From: JAZGGS01 sp963764825
GTDB taxonomy: Bacteria; Bacteroidota; Ignavibacteria; Ignavibacteriales; Ignavibacteriaceae
Reading direction: 5' to 3'
DNA: 64,000 bases
NCBI GenBank assembly: GCA_963764825.1
Contig: CAVXUA010000003.1
Location: forward strand, 434,001 to 498,000
The notes below the pieces were generated by a model. It had not been told where the DNA came from. It ran no database searches and saw only the letters and a list, made by a program, of their open reading frames with translations. Positions 39,766 to 50,149 of the stretch are shown here, in pieces. Numbering within the stretch: the first letter of the stretch is position 1; each line of letters opens with the position of its first letter. The translations under genes were made by a program, and so were the position numbers.

Positions 39766-41324
39766 ATGGTAAAAGAAATTATTATCAATTCCACTTCTAC
39801 CCAAACACGCGTAGCCATTACGGAAGATGGAAGTTTAGTCGACTTCTTTGTCGACCATCCTGAAAATCGCAGAACGGTAGGAGATATTTATCTTGGAAGG
39901 GTGGCTCGCGTCCTTCCCGGCATAAGGGCTGCCTTTATAGATATTGGAATGAAGCACGATGCATTTCTTCATTTTTCAGATATTGGCGATAGAACACAGC
40001 AACTGCAGGATATGATTGGGGAAGATGTTGAAGAAGAAGATTCTCCCCAGGATAGTATAGCCCCAACGTCTCCCGGCAGAAACGGCTCGAACAGACCTAT
40101 ACCAAAACTGCGCAAAGGACAGGATATACTTGTCCAGATTACAAAAGAACCGGTTGCTAATAAAGGAGTTCGCGTAACTTCATCAATTTCGTTACCAGGC
40201 AGGTTTTGTGTTCTTCTACCTTTCGATAATAAAATTGGTGTTTCAAAAAAAATTACAGATTACCGTGAGAAAAAAAGATTAAGGTATATTGCTCGCGGAA
40301 TCATCCCTGAAAATTATGGACTTATAATAAGAACTGTTGCTCAAAAGCAATCTGAAGAATCACTAAAAGATGATTTAAAGATTACTCATGAAGACTTGGT
40401 CCGAAATTGAGTCATCAGTTAAAACAGAAAAGCCCCCCTCATTAATTTATCAGGATCTTAACACAACCGTTAGCGTTATCAGGGATCTTTTCAATTCTGA
40501 TGTTTCCAAAGTATTTATTGATTCTAAAAAATTATATAAACAGATAAACAGTTATCTGCGGGTTGTTCAACCGGCAATTGCTGAAAAGGTGGAACCGTAC
40601 AAAACTTCCGATGGGATCTTTGATGATTTTAAAATTGAAGAGCAGATTAAAACACTTATGGGCAGACGAGTTCATCTTCCAAGCGGCGGCTACCTGATAA
40701 TAGAGCATACCGAAGCGATGGTTGTAATTGATGTTAACAGCGGAAGATATGCCAGGAGTAAAGAGCAGGAGCTGAATTCTCTTAAAACAGATTTAGAAGC
40801 TGCTCGCGAAGTTTGTCGGCAGTTAAGATTAAGAGATATTGGAGGAATAATTGTTGCCGATTTTATTGATCTTGAAGAAGATAAAAACCGTAAAAAGGTT
40901 TATGATGAATTAAAAAAGGAATTCAGGAAGGACCGGGCTAAGGTTGCTATTTTACCAATGACTGATTTTGGTCTTATCCAAATTACCAGGCAGCGTATAA
41001 GACAGAATATTGATCAGGCAATAAAAGAGGTTTGCCCTTCTTGTCTTGGAACAGGTCAGTTAACTAAGGGATCGCACCTTGTTTACGATCTTGAATCCTG
41101 GCTGAAAAAGTTTAAAAGAAATTCCAAGGAAAGAAGTTTAATTATTAAGTGTCATCCATCTACAGCAGCAAATCTGCGTGAAGGAAAAATTAAATCTTTA
41201 ACCAAGTTTCAAATAAAATATTTTACACGTTTAAAAGTTGAAGAAACGAGTATCTGTTAAACCGGGTAGGTTTAAATTTATTTCTGCAAAAACGGGTAAA
41301 GATTTAACACAATTGTTTGATTAA
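39766..41324 (+). CDS. rng: Ribonuclease G/E family endoribonuclease
   Basis: One shift near 40405 and another near 41245 are bridged to give ~519 residues, the length of RNase G rather than full RNase E. Motifs: VKEIIINSTSTQTRVAI, GDIYLGRVARVLPGIRAAFI (S1 domain with an inserted acidic/Pro loop at ~80-110), AMVVIDVNSGRYA and GIIVADFIDLEE (catalytic Asp residues), VCPSCLGTGQL (zinc link), and an end FISAKTGKDLTQLFD. Cleaves single-stranded RNA in rRNA processing and mRNA decay. A 266-base leader with two small hairpins precedes it. Being downstream of pnp it forms an RNA-decay pair. Confidence 0.9.
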
Positions 41325-41362
41325 AAAATTTATTTTTTTATAATTTTATTCGGAGACTAACC

Positions 41363-42010
41363 ATGAAATTTTTTATTGATACAGCAAACATTGATGAAAT
41401 AAAAGAAGCAGCTTCACTTGGAGTTTTAGATGGTGTTACAACAAACCCATCTTTAGTAGCCAAAGAAGGCAAAAATTTTAGAGAATTATTAGATGAAATA
41501 ATTAAAATAGTAGACGGACCGATAAGTGCAGAAGTTATTGCAACCGATTACGATGGAATGCTTAAGGAAGCGCGCGAACTTGCTGCTATTCATAAAAATA
41601 TTGTGGTAAAAATTCCTCTTATTAAAGAAGGATTAAAAGCTGTTAAAACACTTTCAGATGAAGGCATAAACACAAACGTTACGCTTTGTTTCTCCGCCTC
41701 GCAGGCACTGCTTGCTGCAAAAGCAGGTGCAACCTATATTAGTCCTTTCGTAGGCAGGTTAGATGATATAAGCACCAGCGGGATGGATTTGATTTCACAG
41801 ATTGTTCAGATTTACAGCAATTATAATTATCAAACAGAAGTGCTGGTTGCAAGTATAAGGCACCCGCTTCATCTTGTAGAAGCAGCCTTAATGGGTGCTG
41901 ATGTTTGCACTATTCCGTTTGCTGTAATAAATAAACTGTTTAATCACCCATTAACTGATATTGGGATTGATAAGTTTTTAAGTGACTGGAAAAAATTAGA
42001 TAAGAAATAA
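41363..42010 (+). CDS. fsa: Transaldolase-like fructose-6-phosphate aldolase (TalC/Fsa family)
   Basis: 215 residues, intact. MKFFIDTANIDEIKEAASLG, DGVTTNPSLVAKEG, the Schiff-base Lys in NIVVKIPLIKEG, and TLCFSASQALLAAKAGATYISPFVGRLDD define the short transaldolase family. Members act as transaldolases of the pentose phosphate pathway or split fructose 6-phosphate; which one cannot be told from sequence. GGAG upstream of the ATG. Confidence 0.92.
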   Translation: MKFFIDTANIDEIKEAASLGVLDGVTTNPSLVAKEGKNFRELLDEIIKIVDGPISAEVIATDYDGMLKEARELAAIHKNIVVKIPLIKEGLKAVKTLSDEGINTNVTLCFSASQALLAAKAGATYISPFVGRLDDISTSGMDLISQIVQIYSNYNYQTEVLVASIRHPLHLVEAALMGADVCTIPFAVINKLFNHPLTDIGIDKFLSDWKKLDKK

Positions 42011-42023
42011 TTAATTCTTTTAT

Positions 42024-43106
42024 ATGAAAAAAACTAAATTTTACGAGCTTCATAAAAAAGCCGGTGCAAAAATTGTAGAGTTTGCTGATTATGAAATGCC
42101 CGTACAATATTCTTCAATCATAGCCGAACATAAAGCAGTCCGCGATTCAGTTGGAGTGTTTGATGTTTCGCACATGGGCGAAATATTTATAAAAGGCAGC
42201 AACGCTTTAGATTTTGTTCAGTACATTACGGTTAACGATGCTTCGCAGCTTTCTCCTGGCAAAGTTCAGTATTCTGCTATGTGTTACCCCAACGGTGGAA
42301 TTGTTGATGACCTGCTTGTTTACAATATCGCAGAAAACAAATACATGCTTGTTATAAATGCAGCTAATATCGAAAAAGATTTTAACTGGTTAATAGAAAA
42401 CAATAAATTTGGTGTTGAAATTAATAATTTAAGTGATGATTATTCCCTGCTTGCGGTGCAAGGTCCTAATTCGAAATCAGTTGTTCAAAATCTAATGGAT
42501 AATAAGATTGACCTGGATTATTATCATTTTAAAATTGATAAGGTTGCCGGCGTAGAGATGATAGTATCGCGAACCGGCTATACCGGCGAACTTGGCTATG
42601 AGCTTTATTTTGCAGGGGATGAAGAAACGGCAGCTCATGTTTGGATTGAACTATTTAAAGCTGGAAAAGAATATGATGTTCAACCAGCCGGACTTGCGGC
42701 AAGAGATTCTTTAAGACTCGAAATGGGTTTTTGCCTATATGGTAATGATATTGATGAAACTACAAACACAATCGAAGCAGGGCTTGGTTGGATTACCAAG
42801 TTAAACAAAGAAGATTTTATAGGGCGGGAATCACTAAAAAAAGTTAAAGAGAACGGCATTACCAGAAAACTTGTTGCGATGATTTCTAATGATAAATTCT
42901 TCCCAAGAAAAGGATATGATATAGTTGATGGCGATAAAAAGATTGGAACAATTACAAGCGGCACTGTTAGCCCGGTTCTTGAAAAGCCTATTGCTTTGGG
43001 TTATGTAGATTCAGATTATAAAAAAGTTGGAACCGAAATAAATATTTCAATCAGGGGAAAAGAATTTGCGGCTAAAGTGGTTAAGCTGCCTTTTGTTAAA
43101 AACTAA
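42024..43106 (+). CDS. gcvT: Aminomethyltransferase (glycine cleavage T protein)
   Basis: 360 residues, intact. YEMPVQYSSIIAEHKAVRD, GVFDVSHMGEI, DDLLVYNI, SRTGYTGELGYELYF, GLAARDSLRLEMGFCLYGNDID and FFPRKGYDI match GcvT throughout. It transfers the methylene group from the H protein to tetrahydrofolate. The other gcv genes are not next to it; the gap from the aldolase gene is 13 bases, so it may be co-transcribed. Confidence 0.95.
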   Translation: MKKTKFYELHKKAGAKIVEFADYEMPVQYSSIIAEHKAVRDSVGVFDVSHMGEIFIKGSNALDFVQYITVNDASQLSPGKVQYSAMCYPNGGIVDDLLVYNIAENKYMLVINAANIEKDFNWLIENNKFGVEINNLSDDYSLLAVQGPNSKSVVQNLMDNKIDLDYYHFKIDKVAGVEMIVSRTGYTGELGYELYFAGDEETAAHVWIELFKAGKEYDVQPAGLAARDSLRLEMGFCLYGNDIDETTNTIEAGLGWITKLNKEDFIGRESLKKVKENGITRKLVAMISNDKFFPRKGYDIVDGDKKIGTITSGTVSPVLEKPIALGYVDSDYKKVGTEINISIRGKEFAAKVVKLPFVKN

Positions 43107-43122
43107 ACGGTGATACACCGCT

Positions 43123-43848
43123 ATGAAAATAAACATAATGTTTTCACCGGTTAATAAAGATGAGCTTTACTTTTCTGCGAAAACCACTGTTGTCATTGAT
43201 GTTCTTCGCGCTTCAACAACTATTATCACCGCTCTTTCAAATGGTGCAAAGGAAGTAATACCTGTAGCCACAGTTGAATTTGCTGTTAAAGTTTCGGGGG
43301 GAATGTTTGGCGGACATACTTTGCTTGGTGGCGAAAGAAACGCACAAAAAATAGATGGATTTGCGCTTGGTAATTCTCCAGCCGAATATGAAGGAAGACT
43401 GATTGAGAACAAATCGATAGTTTACTATACCACAAATGGCTCAAAAGCAATTGTTAAGGCAAAATTTTCCGCTAATCTATTAATTTGTTCCTTCAATAAT
43501 CTAAATGCTGTTGCAAAGCAACTTGCTAACCTCGATAAAGATGTCGAAATTCTATGTGCGGGAAATAACAATCTTTTTTCCATGGAAGATTCGGTTTGTG
43601 CAGGCAGGCTTGTGGAGGAACTCGGGTCAATAAAAGACAATGTGGAATTATCAGACTCCGCTAAATGTGCTGTAGCATTAAATCAATCTTTTGGTAAAAG
43701 TATTTTAAAAATGCTTAAAGAAACAGAGCATGGTAAATTGCTTGTCTCCCGCGGGTTTGAAGATGATCTTAAAGTTTGCAGTAAATTAAGCGTAACCAAT
43801 ACAGTCCCTTTCTTTAATGGAAGCGCATTACAATCACATAAAGTATAA
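43123..43848 (+). CDS. comB: 2-phosphosulfolactate phosphatase-like protein (ComB)
   Basis: 241 residues, intact. VVIDVLRASTTIITALSNGA is the ComB signature; GGERNAQKIDGFALGNSP, YYTTNGSKAI, LCAGNNNLFSMEDSVCAG and the tail CSKLSVTNTVPFF follow. In methanogens ComB removes phosphate from 2-phosphosulfolactate on the way to coenzyme M; in other bacteria it appears without the rest and its substrate is open. No comA or comC is seen nearby. Sits 16 bases after gcvT. Confidence 0.85.
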   Translation: MKINIMFSPVNKDELYFSAKTTVVIDVLRASTTIITALSNGAKEVIPVATVEFAVKVSGGMFGGHTLLGGERNAQKIDGFALGNSPAEYEGRLIENKSIVYYTTNGSKAIVKAKFSANLLICSFNNLNAVAKQLANLDKDVEILCAGNNNLFSMEDSVCAGRLVEELGSIKDNVELSDSAKCAVALNQSFGKSILKMLKETEHGKLLVSRGFEDDLKVCSKLSVTNTVPFFNGSALQSHKV

Positions 43849-43877
43849 TTACTTTCTTAATAAGATCTTAGTTATTG

Positions 43878-46319
43878 ATGGCTGTTAATAGAAAGACAAC
43901 TAAAAAACGGGAAAATAAATCGGCGGGCAAGTCTTATTTTGCAATTTCTCCCGAAAAGAAAAAGACCATTTTTGCCATTTTTCTTTTGGTGTTATCTGTC
44001 TTTTTATTCCTGTCTGTAATTTCTTACAGCCGTTATGATGAAGCCTTGATGGGTGATTTCTTCAAAGATATTTTCTCACCGGGTGACAAATCTGATATAA
44101 ATAATTGGCTTGGAATTATAGGCGCGCACACTGCTCACTTTCTTATAAAGCAGACGTTGGGATATTTTTCTATTGCATTCGCTTTTATACTTTTTCTGTG
44201 GGGCTTTTCATTTTTTAAGAAATTATCATTCAAACTTAAAATTCATCTATCAAACTTTTTTATCTTCATCGCATTAATCCTTGCCTCATTCTTTGGATTG
44301 CTAACAGTAAATTACAATCTATTTGCTGGTTCTTATGAGCTAAGGGGATATATTGGCGAGTATCTTGGAGAAGCTTTATCAGGATTACTAGGTGGGATTG
44401 GCGGAATAATTTTACTTTTGTTTGCTTTTGTTACCGTTTTAATATTTGCTTTTGATATCAAGATTGAAAAAATAATAGGACTCCTTAAATCTACTTTTGC
44501 GGGTACAACAGGTAATGAAATAAAAATAAAAAGGAATGATGAAGGGGTTGAAACTAACCTGGATAAAATAAAGAGACTTCGATCCGAAAAGAAAAAACTT
44601 AAAAATAAAAATGAAGAAACACTTTCTACTGCAGAAGAGTTGATGGATGAAGAGGTACAATCACAAACAAAAATAAGAATTATAAGAAAAGATGATGGAT
44701 ATTCCGATGATGATCAAAATGAAGTGATTCGCGAAGAAAGAAAAAAAGTTGATCTCGAAAAAACCGGAGAAGTACCTGCTAGGGAATTTGCTAGAGATGA
44801 AGAGGAAAAACTACCTGAGCCGTGGGAAGAAAATATAGATTATAAAATGGTTACGCTGGATATGTTGGAACCGGCTCCCGAAGAAAATTTTAAAGTTGCA
44901 GAAGAAGAATTAACAAGAAATGCAGAACTGTTAAAAGAAAAATTAAAACTATTTGATATTGATATTCAGGATATTTCAGTTACTCCCGGTCCCGTTGTTA
45001 CACTTTACGAAATTGTTCCTGCGCCTGGGGTAAAAATTAGTAAGATAGTTGGGCTTGAAAACGATATAGCGCTTGCATTAGCAGCTAAAGGAATAAGAAT
45101 TATTGCGCCCATCCCGGGTAAAGGTGCAATTGGAGTGGAAATACCAAACGCTGTTGCTGAGCTGGTTAATGCACGCTCAGTGCTGGGCAAAATTTACGAA
45201 TCCAAAGCTGAACTGCCTATGGCATTTGGCAAAACTATTAATGGTGATGTTTATATAGCAGATCTTGCATTAATGCCGCATTTGCTTATTGCAGGTTCAA
45301 CCGGCTCCGGTAAAAGCGTTGGTATAAATATGATAATTAGTAGTCTGCTTTATACCAAACATCCTTCCGAAGTAAAATTTGTAATGGTGGATCCTAAAAA
45401 GATAGAACTATCTTTTTATAATAAACTAAGAAGACACTACCTCGCAGTTTCACCTGATCTTGAAGAAGAAATTATAACTGCTCCGCAGAATGCAGTGCTT
45501 ATTTTAAAATCTGTAGAAATTGAAATGGAACGGCGTTATGATAGGCTGGCAAAAGCCGGTGTAAGAAATATTGTCGATTATAATCGCAAGGTAGATGACC
45601 CAGCAACAAGACCGCACGATACTGAATCTATAAAGCATCATCATCTTCCCTACCTTGTTGTTGTTATAGATGAGCTCGCAGATTTAATGATAACAGCCGG
45701 CAAAGATGTTGAAGAACCAATTACCCGGCTTGCTCAATTAGCTCGTGCTGTTGGAATTCATCTTGTGCTAGCAACACAAAGACCATCAGTTAATGTTATT
45801 ACAGGTGTTATAAAAGCGAACTTCAGTTCAAGGATTGCATACCAGGTTGCAACAAAAATCGATTCCAGAACAATATTGGATATGAATGGAGCTGAGCAGT
45901 TATTAGGAAAAGGTGATATGCTGTTTATGCCGACCGGATCACCGAAACCAATTCGTATCCAAAATGCTTTTATATCGACAGAGGAAGTTGAAAAGATTAC
46001 AAATTATGTTTATTCTCAGCCAGCTTATTCCAAGCCGTATTTTCTTCCTTCTATTTATGATAAGAAAAAAGGATCATCAGCCGGGTTATTTGCTGATGTA
46101 GATCCTATGTTTGAAGAAGCAGCTAAAGTTATTGTGCGTCATCAACAGGGTTCTGTATCACTTCTCCAGAGAAAACTTAAATTAGGTTATTCTCGCGCTG
46201 CAAGGATAGTTGATCAGCTTGAAGATGCGGGAATTGTTGGACCTAATGATGGAAGTAAGGCAAGGCAAGTTTTAGTGGAGAATGAAGAACAACTTGAAAC
46301 TGTATTCAGATCATTATAA
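43878..46319 (+). CDS. ftsK: DNA translocase FtsK
   Basis: 813 residues from ATG 43878 (a TTG one codon earlier is unlikely). Four or five membrane helices (~30-200) anchor it at the septum; an acidic/basic linker follows. The motor has PGPVVTLYEIVPAPGVKIS, Walker A GSTGSGKSVGIN, KIELSFYN and Walker B VVIDELADLM, then LARAVGIHLVLATQRPSV. The C-terminal winged helix (RHQQGSVSLLQRKLKLGYSR) would read polar DNA motifs. Pumps chromosomes at division. Intact. Confidence 0.96.
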   Translation: MAVNRKTTKKRENKSAGKSYFAISPEKKKTIFAIFLLVLSVFLFLSVISYSRYDEALMGDFFKDIFSPGDKSDINNWLGIIGAHTAHFLIKQTLGYFSIAFAFILFLWGFSFFKKLSFKLKIHLSNFFIFIALILASFFGLLTVNYNLFAGSYELRGYIGEYLGEALSGLLGGIGGIILLLFAFVTVLIFAFDIKIEKIIGLLKSTFAGTTGNEIKIKRNDEGVETNLDKIKRLRSEKKKLKNKNEETLSTAEELMDEEVQSQTKIRIIRKDDGYSDDDQNEVIREERKKVDLEKTGEVPAREFARDEEEKLPEPWEENIDYKMVTLDMLEPAPEENFKVAEEELTRNAELLKEKLKLFDIDIQDISVTPGPVVTLYEIVPAPGVKISKIVGLENDIALALAAKGIRIIAPIPGKGAIGVEIPNAVAELVNARSVLGKIYESKAELPMAFGKTINGDVYIADLALMPHLLIAGSTGSGKSVGINMIISSLLYTKHPSEVKFVMVDPKKIELSFYNKLRRHYLAVSPDLEEEIITAPQNAVLILKSVEIEMERRYDRLAKAGVRNIVDYNRKVDDPATRPHDTESIKHHHLPYLVVVIDELADLMITAGKDVEEPITRLAQLARAVGIHLVLATQRPSVNVITGVIKANFSSRIAYQVATKIDSRTILDMNGAEQLLGKGDMLFMPTGSPKPIRIQNAFISTEEVEKITNYVYSQPAYSKPYFLPSIYDKKKGSSAGLFADVDPMFEEAAKVIVRHQQGSVSLLQRKLKLGYSRAARIVDQLEDAGIVGPNDGSKARQVLVENEEQLETVFRSL

Positions 46320-46328
46320 TAAATTATT

Positions 46329-46961
46329 ATGAAAAAAACATTTCGATTCTATAGAACAAACAGCATCGTTTTTTTTCTATTAGTATTTTTTGCCAGCAGT
46401 AAAATGGTTATCGCTCAAAGCGATGCAAATCAACTTCTACAGGCGGTGCAGGAAAAGTTTAATACACTAAGCGATCTTTCGGCAAACTTAACACAATCAG
46501 TTAATGGATCTGCAAATCTCACAGGAAAGGTTTATTATAAAAAAGAGAATAAAATAAGATTTGAACTCACAAATATTCTAATTGTATCTGATGGTGAAAC
46601 AAACTGGAATTATAATGAAAAAGAAAACAAAGTTATTATAAGCAGTTATGATGAAGAAGATGCCGGTTTGTTATCTATTGAGCGTATCATTTTTGATTAC
46701 CCTGAAGAGTGTGAACTAAGCACTTACTTGATTGCAGATCAGGAAGTTTTAATGCTTGTACCCCAAACCTCCACATTTAATTTTAACTCAGTAAAATTAT
46801 GGATATCAGAGGATAATCTTATTTACAGGGTATTAATTGATGATCCGGTGGCGGGTCTTGTACAGATTGATTTGACAAACTATCGTATCGATAAAAATCT
46901 TCCCGATTCAAAATTTACATTTACACCACCGGAAGGAAGTAAGGTTATTGATCTCAGGTAA
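46329..46961 (+). CDS. lolA: LolA-like outer-membrane lipoprotein carrier
   Basis: 210 residues, intact. Signal peptide at ~1-29 (LVFFASSKMVIAQ), then LLQAVQEKFNTLSDLSANLTQS, GKVYYKKENKIRFEL, TNWNYNEKENKVIIS and KLWISEDNLIYRVLI, the open barrel of LolA. Ferries lipoproteins from the inner to the outer membrane through the periplasm, relevant to the many lipoproteins here. It follows ftsK by 9 bases, a pairing seen across Bacteroidota-type genomes. Confidence 0.88.
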   Translation: MKKTFRFYRTNSIVFFLLVFFASSKMVIAQSDANQLLQAVQEKFNTLSDLSANLTQSVNGSANLTGKVYYKKENKIRFELTNILIVSDGETNWNYNEKENKVIISSYDEEDAGLLSIERIIFDYPEECELSTYLIADQEVLMLVPQTSTFNFNSVKLWISEDNLIYRVLIDDPVAGLVQIDLTNYRIDKNLPDSKFTFTPPEGSKVIDLR

Positions 46962-48003
46962 TTCAAAAAAAATTCCTGCCCTAAGAGGACTGATTAATTT
47001 TATTATCTCAATAGGATTGGCAGCTATCTTTCTGTTCATCGCCTTCAACGGTGTTAACCTTGGTGAAGTGTTTACTCTTGTTTCCCAGGCATCAATTTTT
47101 TGGCTCGTCGTATTTACTATTTCTACAATGGCTAGTCATTATATAAGAGCAGTACGCTGGAAAGTTATATTACATTCTGTTAAACCCGATGCTTCCATGA
47201 AACATCTTTTCGGCGCACTTATGGTTGGCTATGGAGTTAACTGTGTAACTCCTAAACTAGGCGAAGTTACCCGAGCAATTATGCTTGGTAAGTGGGAAGG
47301 ATTGTCGCGCACTTCAATGTTTGGTACTGTAATTGTTGAGCGTGTAATTGATTTAGTTTCGTTAGGATTTGCTGTACTTATTTCAGCTTTTATATGGAGG
47401 GATAGTCTCTATTCAATCTTTCCATGGCTTGAAACAAGTTTATATTTATCTGCATTTGCTATGCTCGCTATTATTCTTACAATATATTTCTCAGTTCGTT
47501 TTAAAGAAAGATTTTACGGAATAATTGTAAAGCTGTTTGAAAGGTTTTCATCAAAGTGGGCAGAAAAAATCGTTTATATTTTCGAAATGCTGATCCAGGG
47601 ATTTACCAGTCTTAAAGGATTCAATAATTATTTGTTTACAATACTGCTAACTGTTGCTATGCTATTGCTTTATGGTGTTAGTTCCTATCTGGGATTTTTA
47701 ATGCTTGGGCTGGATAAGCTGCAGCCAGTTACTTACGAAATGGCTTGGGTATTGATGAGTATAAGTGCTATCGGTGTTGTTATTCCAACTCCCGGTGGAA
47801 CCGGTTCATACCATGCGCTGGCAAAAACAACTCTTGTATTATTATTTGGTTTTGGTGAAACTATAAGTGCTGCGTATGCTTTCCTTACACACGCTGTATC
47901 TTACGTGATGTTCATCTTTACCTCTTTAGTTGTATTTGTAATTTTAAATAGGCAGCACATTAATCTTTTTAAAATAGTTAAAACAGATCTGGAAGAAACA
48001 TGA
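46948..48003 (+). CDS. UPF0104 / lysylphosphatidylglycerol synthase-type membrane protein
   Basis: 351 residues, intact, from TTG 46948, overlapping lolA by 14 bases. About eight hydrophobic helices. MASHYIRAVRWKVIL, YGVNCVTPKLGEVTRAIMLGKWEGLS (conserved G-E-x-x-R) and IPTPGGTGSYHALAKTTL are the AglD/MprF-flippase-like signatures of this membrane family. It lacks the catalytic aminoacyl-transferase part of MprF, so it is probably a flippase or transporter of a lipid. Substrate unknown. Confidence 0.85.
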   Translation: MISGNSKKIPALRGLINFIISIGLAAIFLFIAFNGVNLGEVFTLVSQASIFWLVVFTISTMASHYIRAVRWKVILHSVKPDASMKHLFGALMVGYGVNCVTPKLGEVTRAIMLGKWEGLSRTSMFGTVIVERVIDLVSLGFAVLISAFIWRDSLYSIFPWLETSLYLSAFAMLAIILTIYFSVRFKERFYGIIVKLFERFSSKWAEKIVYIFEMLIQGFTSLKGFNNYLFTILLTVAMLLLYGVSSYLGFLMLGLDKLQPVTYEMAWVLMSISAIGVVIPTPGGTGSYHALAKTTLVLLFGFGETISAAYAFLTHAVSYVMFIFTSLVVFVILNRQHINLFKIVKTDLEET

Positions 48004-48655
48004 AAAAACTTTTGCTATCAGGATTTATTTTGTTTTCAATTAATTTTGCTTATGCTCAAACAGAATTGAAAGCAACTATGGGAATTAATTTTATAAGTAT
48101 TCCTTCAGTACAGGATTACATTAACCAAAGCTACCAGCCAATAGTAGAGTTAGGTAGTTTCAGTTCAGCTGTTATATTTACAGTTGAAGCAGGTCAGTTC
48201 CTCAGTAGTAATTTTGAGCTGGGTCTCGAAATTCCATACCAGATATTTTCATACAATAGCAATGTTGGACTTGGTCAATATGATCTTACTTATAACTCAA
48301 TATTGCCTTCAGTGATGGCTTATTATGCACTTGTTGGAAATGGATATAATTTTAAAATTGGTGGAGGTGCCGGTCTAAGGTTTGTTTCAGTAAAGGAATC
48401 TAAAAAATGGATGGGTAGCGAAGTGGATTATAGTTAACTGGGTTTGGTGTTGTTTTAAGAGCCGAAGGCAACACCGTTTTGAGTGATAATTTGTTTGCAA
48501 ATATAGGTTTAGATATAAGGTACGATGCTAATGGAGAACCATCTGATAGTGATGGAAATAAAATTACAAATTTTAATAGAAAATGTAAACTTTAATTCAT
48601 TTTAGCATTTGGTGTGAAACTAGGAATATCTTACTTATTTGGGGTAGCTGATTGA
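48000..48655 (+). CDS. Outer-membrane beta-barrel protein
   Basis: ATG 48000 overlaps the previous stop by 4 bases. Shifts near 48435 and 48590 are bridged for ~217 residues. Signal peptide (LLLSGFILFSINFAYAQ), then alternating strands: FELGLEIPYQIFSYN, YNFKIGGGAGLRFVSV, LFANIGLDIRYDANGE and an ending FGVKLGISYLFGVAD, the small eight-stranded barrel pattern. No family name recognised. The stop overlaps the TTG of uppP. Confidence 0.7.
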
Positions 48656-49501
48656 GTGTATTTGAAGCTATTCTTTTAGGATTTATACAAGGTTTATCAG
48701 AATTCCTTCCTATTAGCAGTACAGGGCATGTTACAGTTGCCGGCAAACTTCTTAATCTAATTTCAAGTGAACACCCGGAAAGATGGACTGCATTTATTGC
48801 TGTTATTCAATTAGGTACTATGTTTTCTGTTTTAATTTATTTTGCAAAAGATTTGTTTCTAATTGTGAGGGATTTTTTAAGAGATAATTTCCTTTCAAGA
48901 AAAAAATTTAGTTTACAAAGTCTAAATTCAAGACTTGGGTGGTTGGTCATTGTCGGCACAATACCTGTTGTAGTTATTGGATTGTTATTTAAAGATTCAA
49001 TAGAAGGTACCCTAACTAAGAATCTTTATGTTATAAGTTTTAGTTTAATAGGATTAGCTATCATATTAGCTATTGCTGAAAAAATTGCAAATTTCAAAAA
49101 AGATATGGATAGCATTACAATTAAAGATTCTATAATTATTGGAATTGCACAGGCATTTGCGTTAATCCCCGGTTCATCCCGATCGGGTACCACAATTACA
49201 GGAGGTTTGTTTTTAGGTTTTAAGCGAGATGTGGCTGCAAGGTTTTCATTTTTATTAAGTATTCCTGCTGTATTAGCGAGTGGTTTGTTTGAGTTGATTC
49301 ATTCGTTAGATTATCTCACAGCAGATATGGCATTAAATATTATCTATAGCCACAGTGGTTTCAGGAATTAGCGGTTACCTTGCGATAGATTTTCTTATTA
49401 AATTTTTAAAAAAGCATTCTACTTTTGTATTTATCTATTACAGGATTGCAATTGGATTATTTATATTAGTTTTATTATTTACAAATTCTATTAAACCTTA
49501 A
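48652..49501 (+). CDS. uppP: Undecaprenyl-diphosphate phosphatase UppP
   Basis: ~282 residues after bridging one shift near 49345; starts at TTG 48652. EAILLGFIQGLSEFLPISSTGH and AFALIPGSSRSGTTIT are the two conserved UppP/BacA active-site loops. The end reads ISGYLAIDFLIKFLKKHST. An inner-membrane enzyme that recycles undecaprenyl phosphate for wall and surface glycan synthesis. It starts by overlap in a chain lolA - membrane protein - barrel - uppP. Confidence 0.92.
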
Positions 49502-49511
49502 CGGAGGAAAA

Positions 49512-50120
49512 ATGAAAAACATTGTATTAGCCCTGGTATTTGCTGTAGCTTTTTTCGGATGCCAGAGCTCAGACACGGTTAAAGAAAAAACAGAAGAACA
49601 AACAACATCAACAGAGGAAGAAACACAAATGCCAGAATCAATGACTGTAGCAGTAATAAACACAAACATGGGAACAATTGAGGTCGAACTTTTTGCTGAT
49701 AAAACTCCAAAGACAGTCGAAAACTTTGTAGGGTTAGCAAATAAAGGATATTATGACGGAATAATTTTTCATCGTGTTATAGCCGATTTTATGTTACAAG
49801 GCGGCGATCCTACTGGTACAGGACGCGGCGGCGAAAGTTTATGGGGCACATCATTTGCAGATGAGTTTGTTACGGAATTAAGACACGAAACACCGGGCAT
49901 ACTTTCAATGGCTAATTCCGGACCGAATACAAACGGTAGCCAGTTTTTTATAACACTCGTTCCAACTCCATGGCTGGATGGTAAGCATACAATCTTTGGC
50001 AAAGTGATTAGCGGAATGAACGTAGTTGAAGATATTGGCAAAATTAAAACCGGGGCTGGTGATAAACCGGTTGAAGATGTTAAAATGATAAATGTAAAAA
50101 TTGAACAGCGAGAAAAATAA
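49512..50120 (+). CDS. Cyclophilin-type peptidyl-prolyl isomerase, lipoprotein
   Basis: 202 residues, intact, behind CGGAGG. Lipobox at ~17 (VAFFGC), a Thr/Glu spacer (~20-42), then the cyclophilin domain: FHRVIADFMLQGGDPTGTGRGG, ANSGPNTNGSQFFITL and WLDGKHTIFGKV. Isomerises Xaa-Pro bonds of exported proteins, tethered to a membrane by lipid. The active-site His and Arg (FHR) are present. Confidence 0.92.
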   Translation: MKNIVLALVFAVAFFGCQSSDTVKEKTEEQTTSTEEETQMPESMTVAVINTNMGTIEVELFADKTPKTVENFVGLANKGYYDGIIFHRVIADFMLQGGDPTGTGRGGESLWGTSFADEFVTELRHETPGILSMANSGPNTNGSQFFITLVPTPWLDGKHTIFGKVISGMNVVEDIGKIKTGAGDKPVEDVKMINVKIEQREK

Positions 50121-50149
50121 AATCAATAGAAAATAACCGCCGTTAAAAA

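Noticed and set aside
39615..39863. Plus-strand ORF of 82 codons before RNase G/E
   Set aside because: Overlaps the RNase start in another frame, composed of Phe/Leu/Ser from AT-rich leader DNA, no ribosome site.
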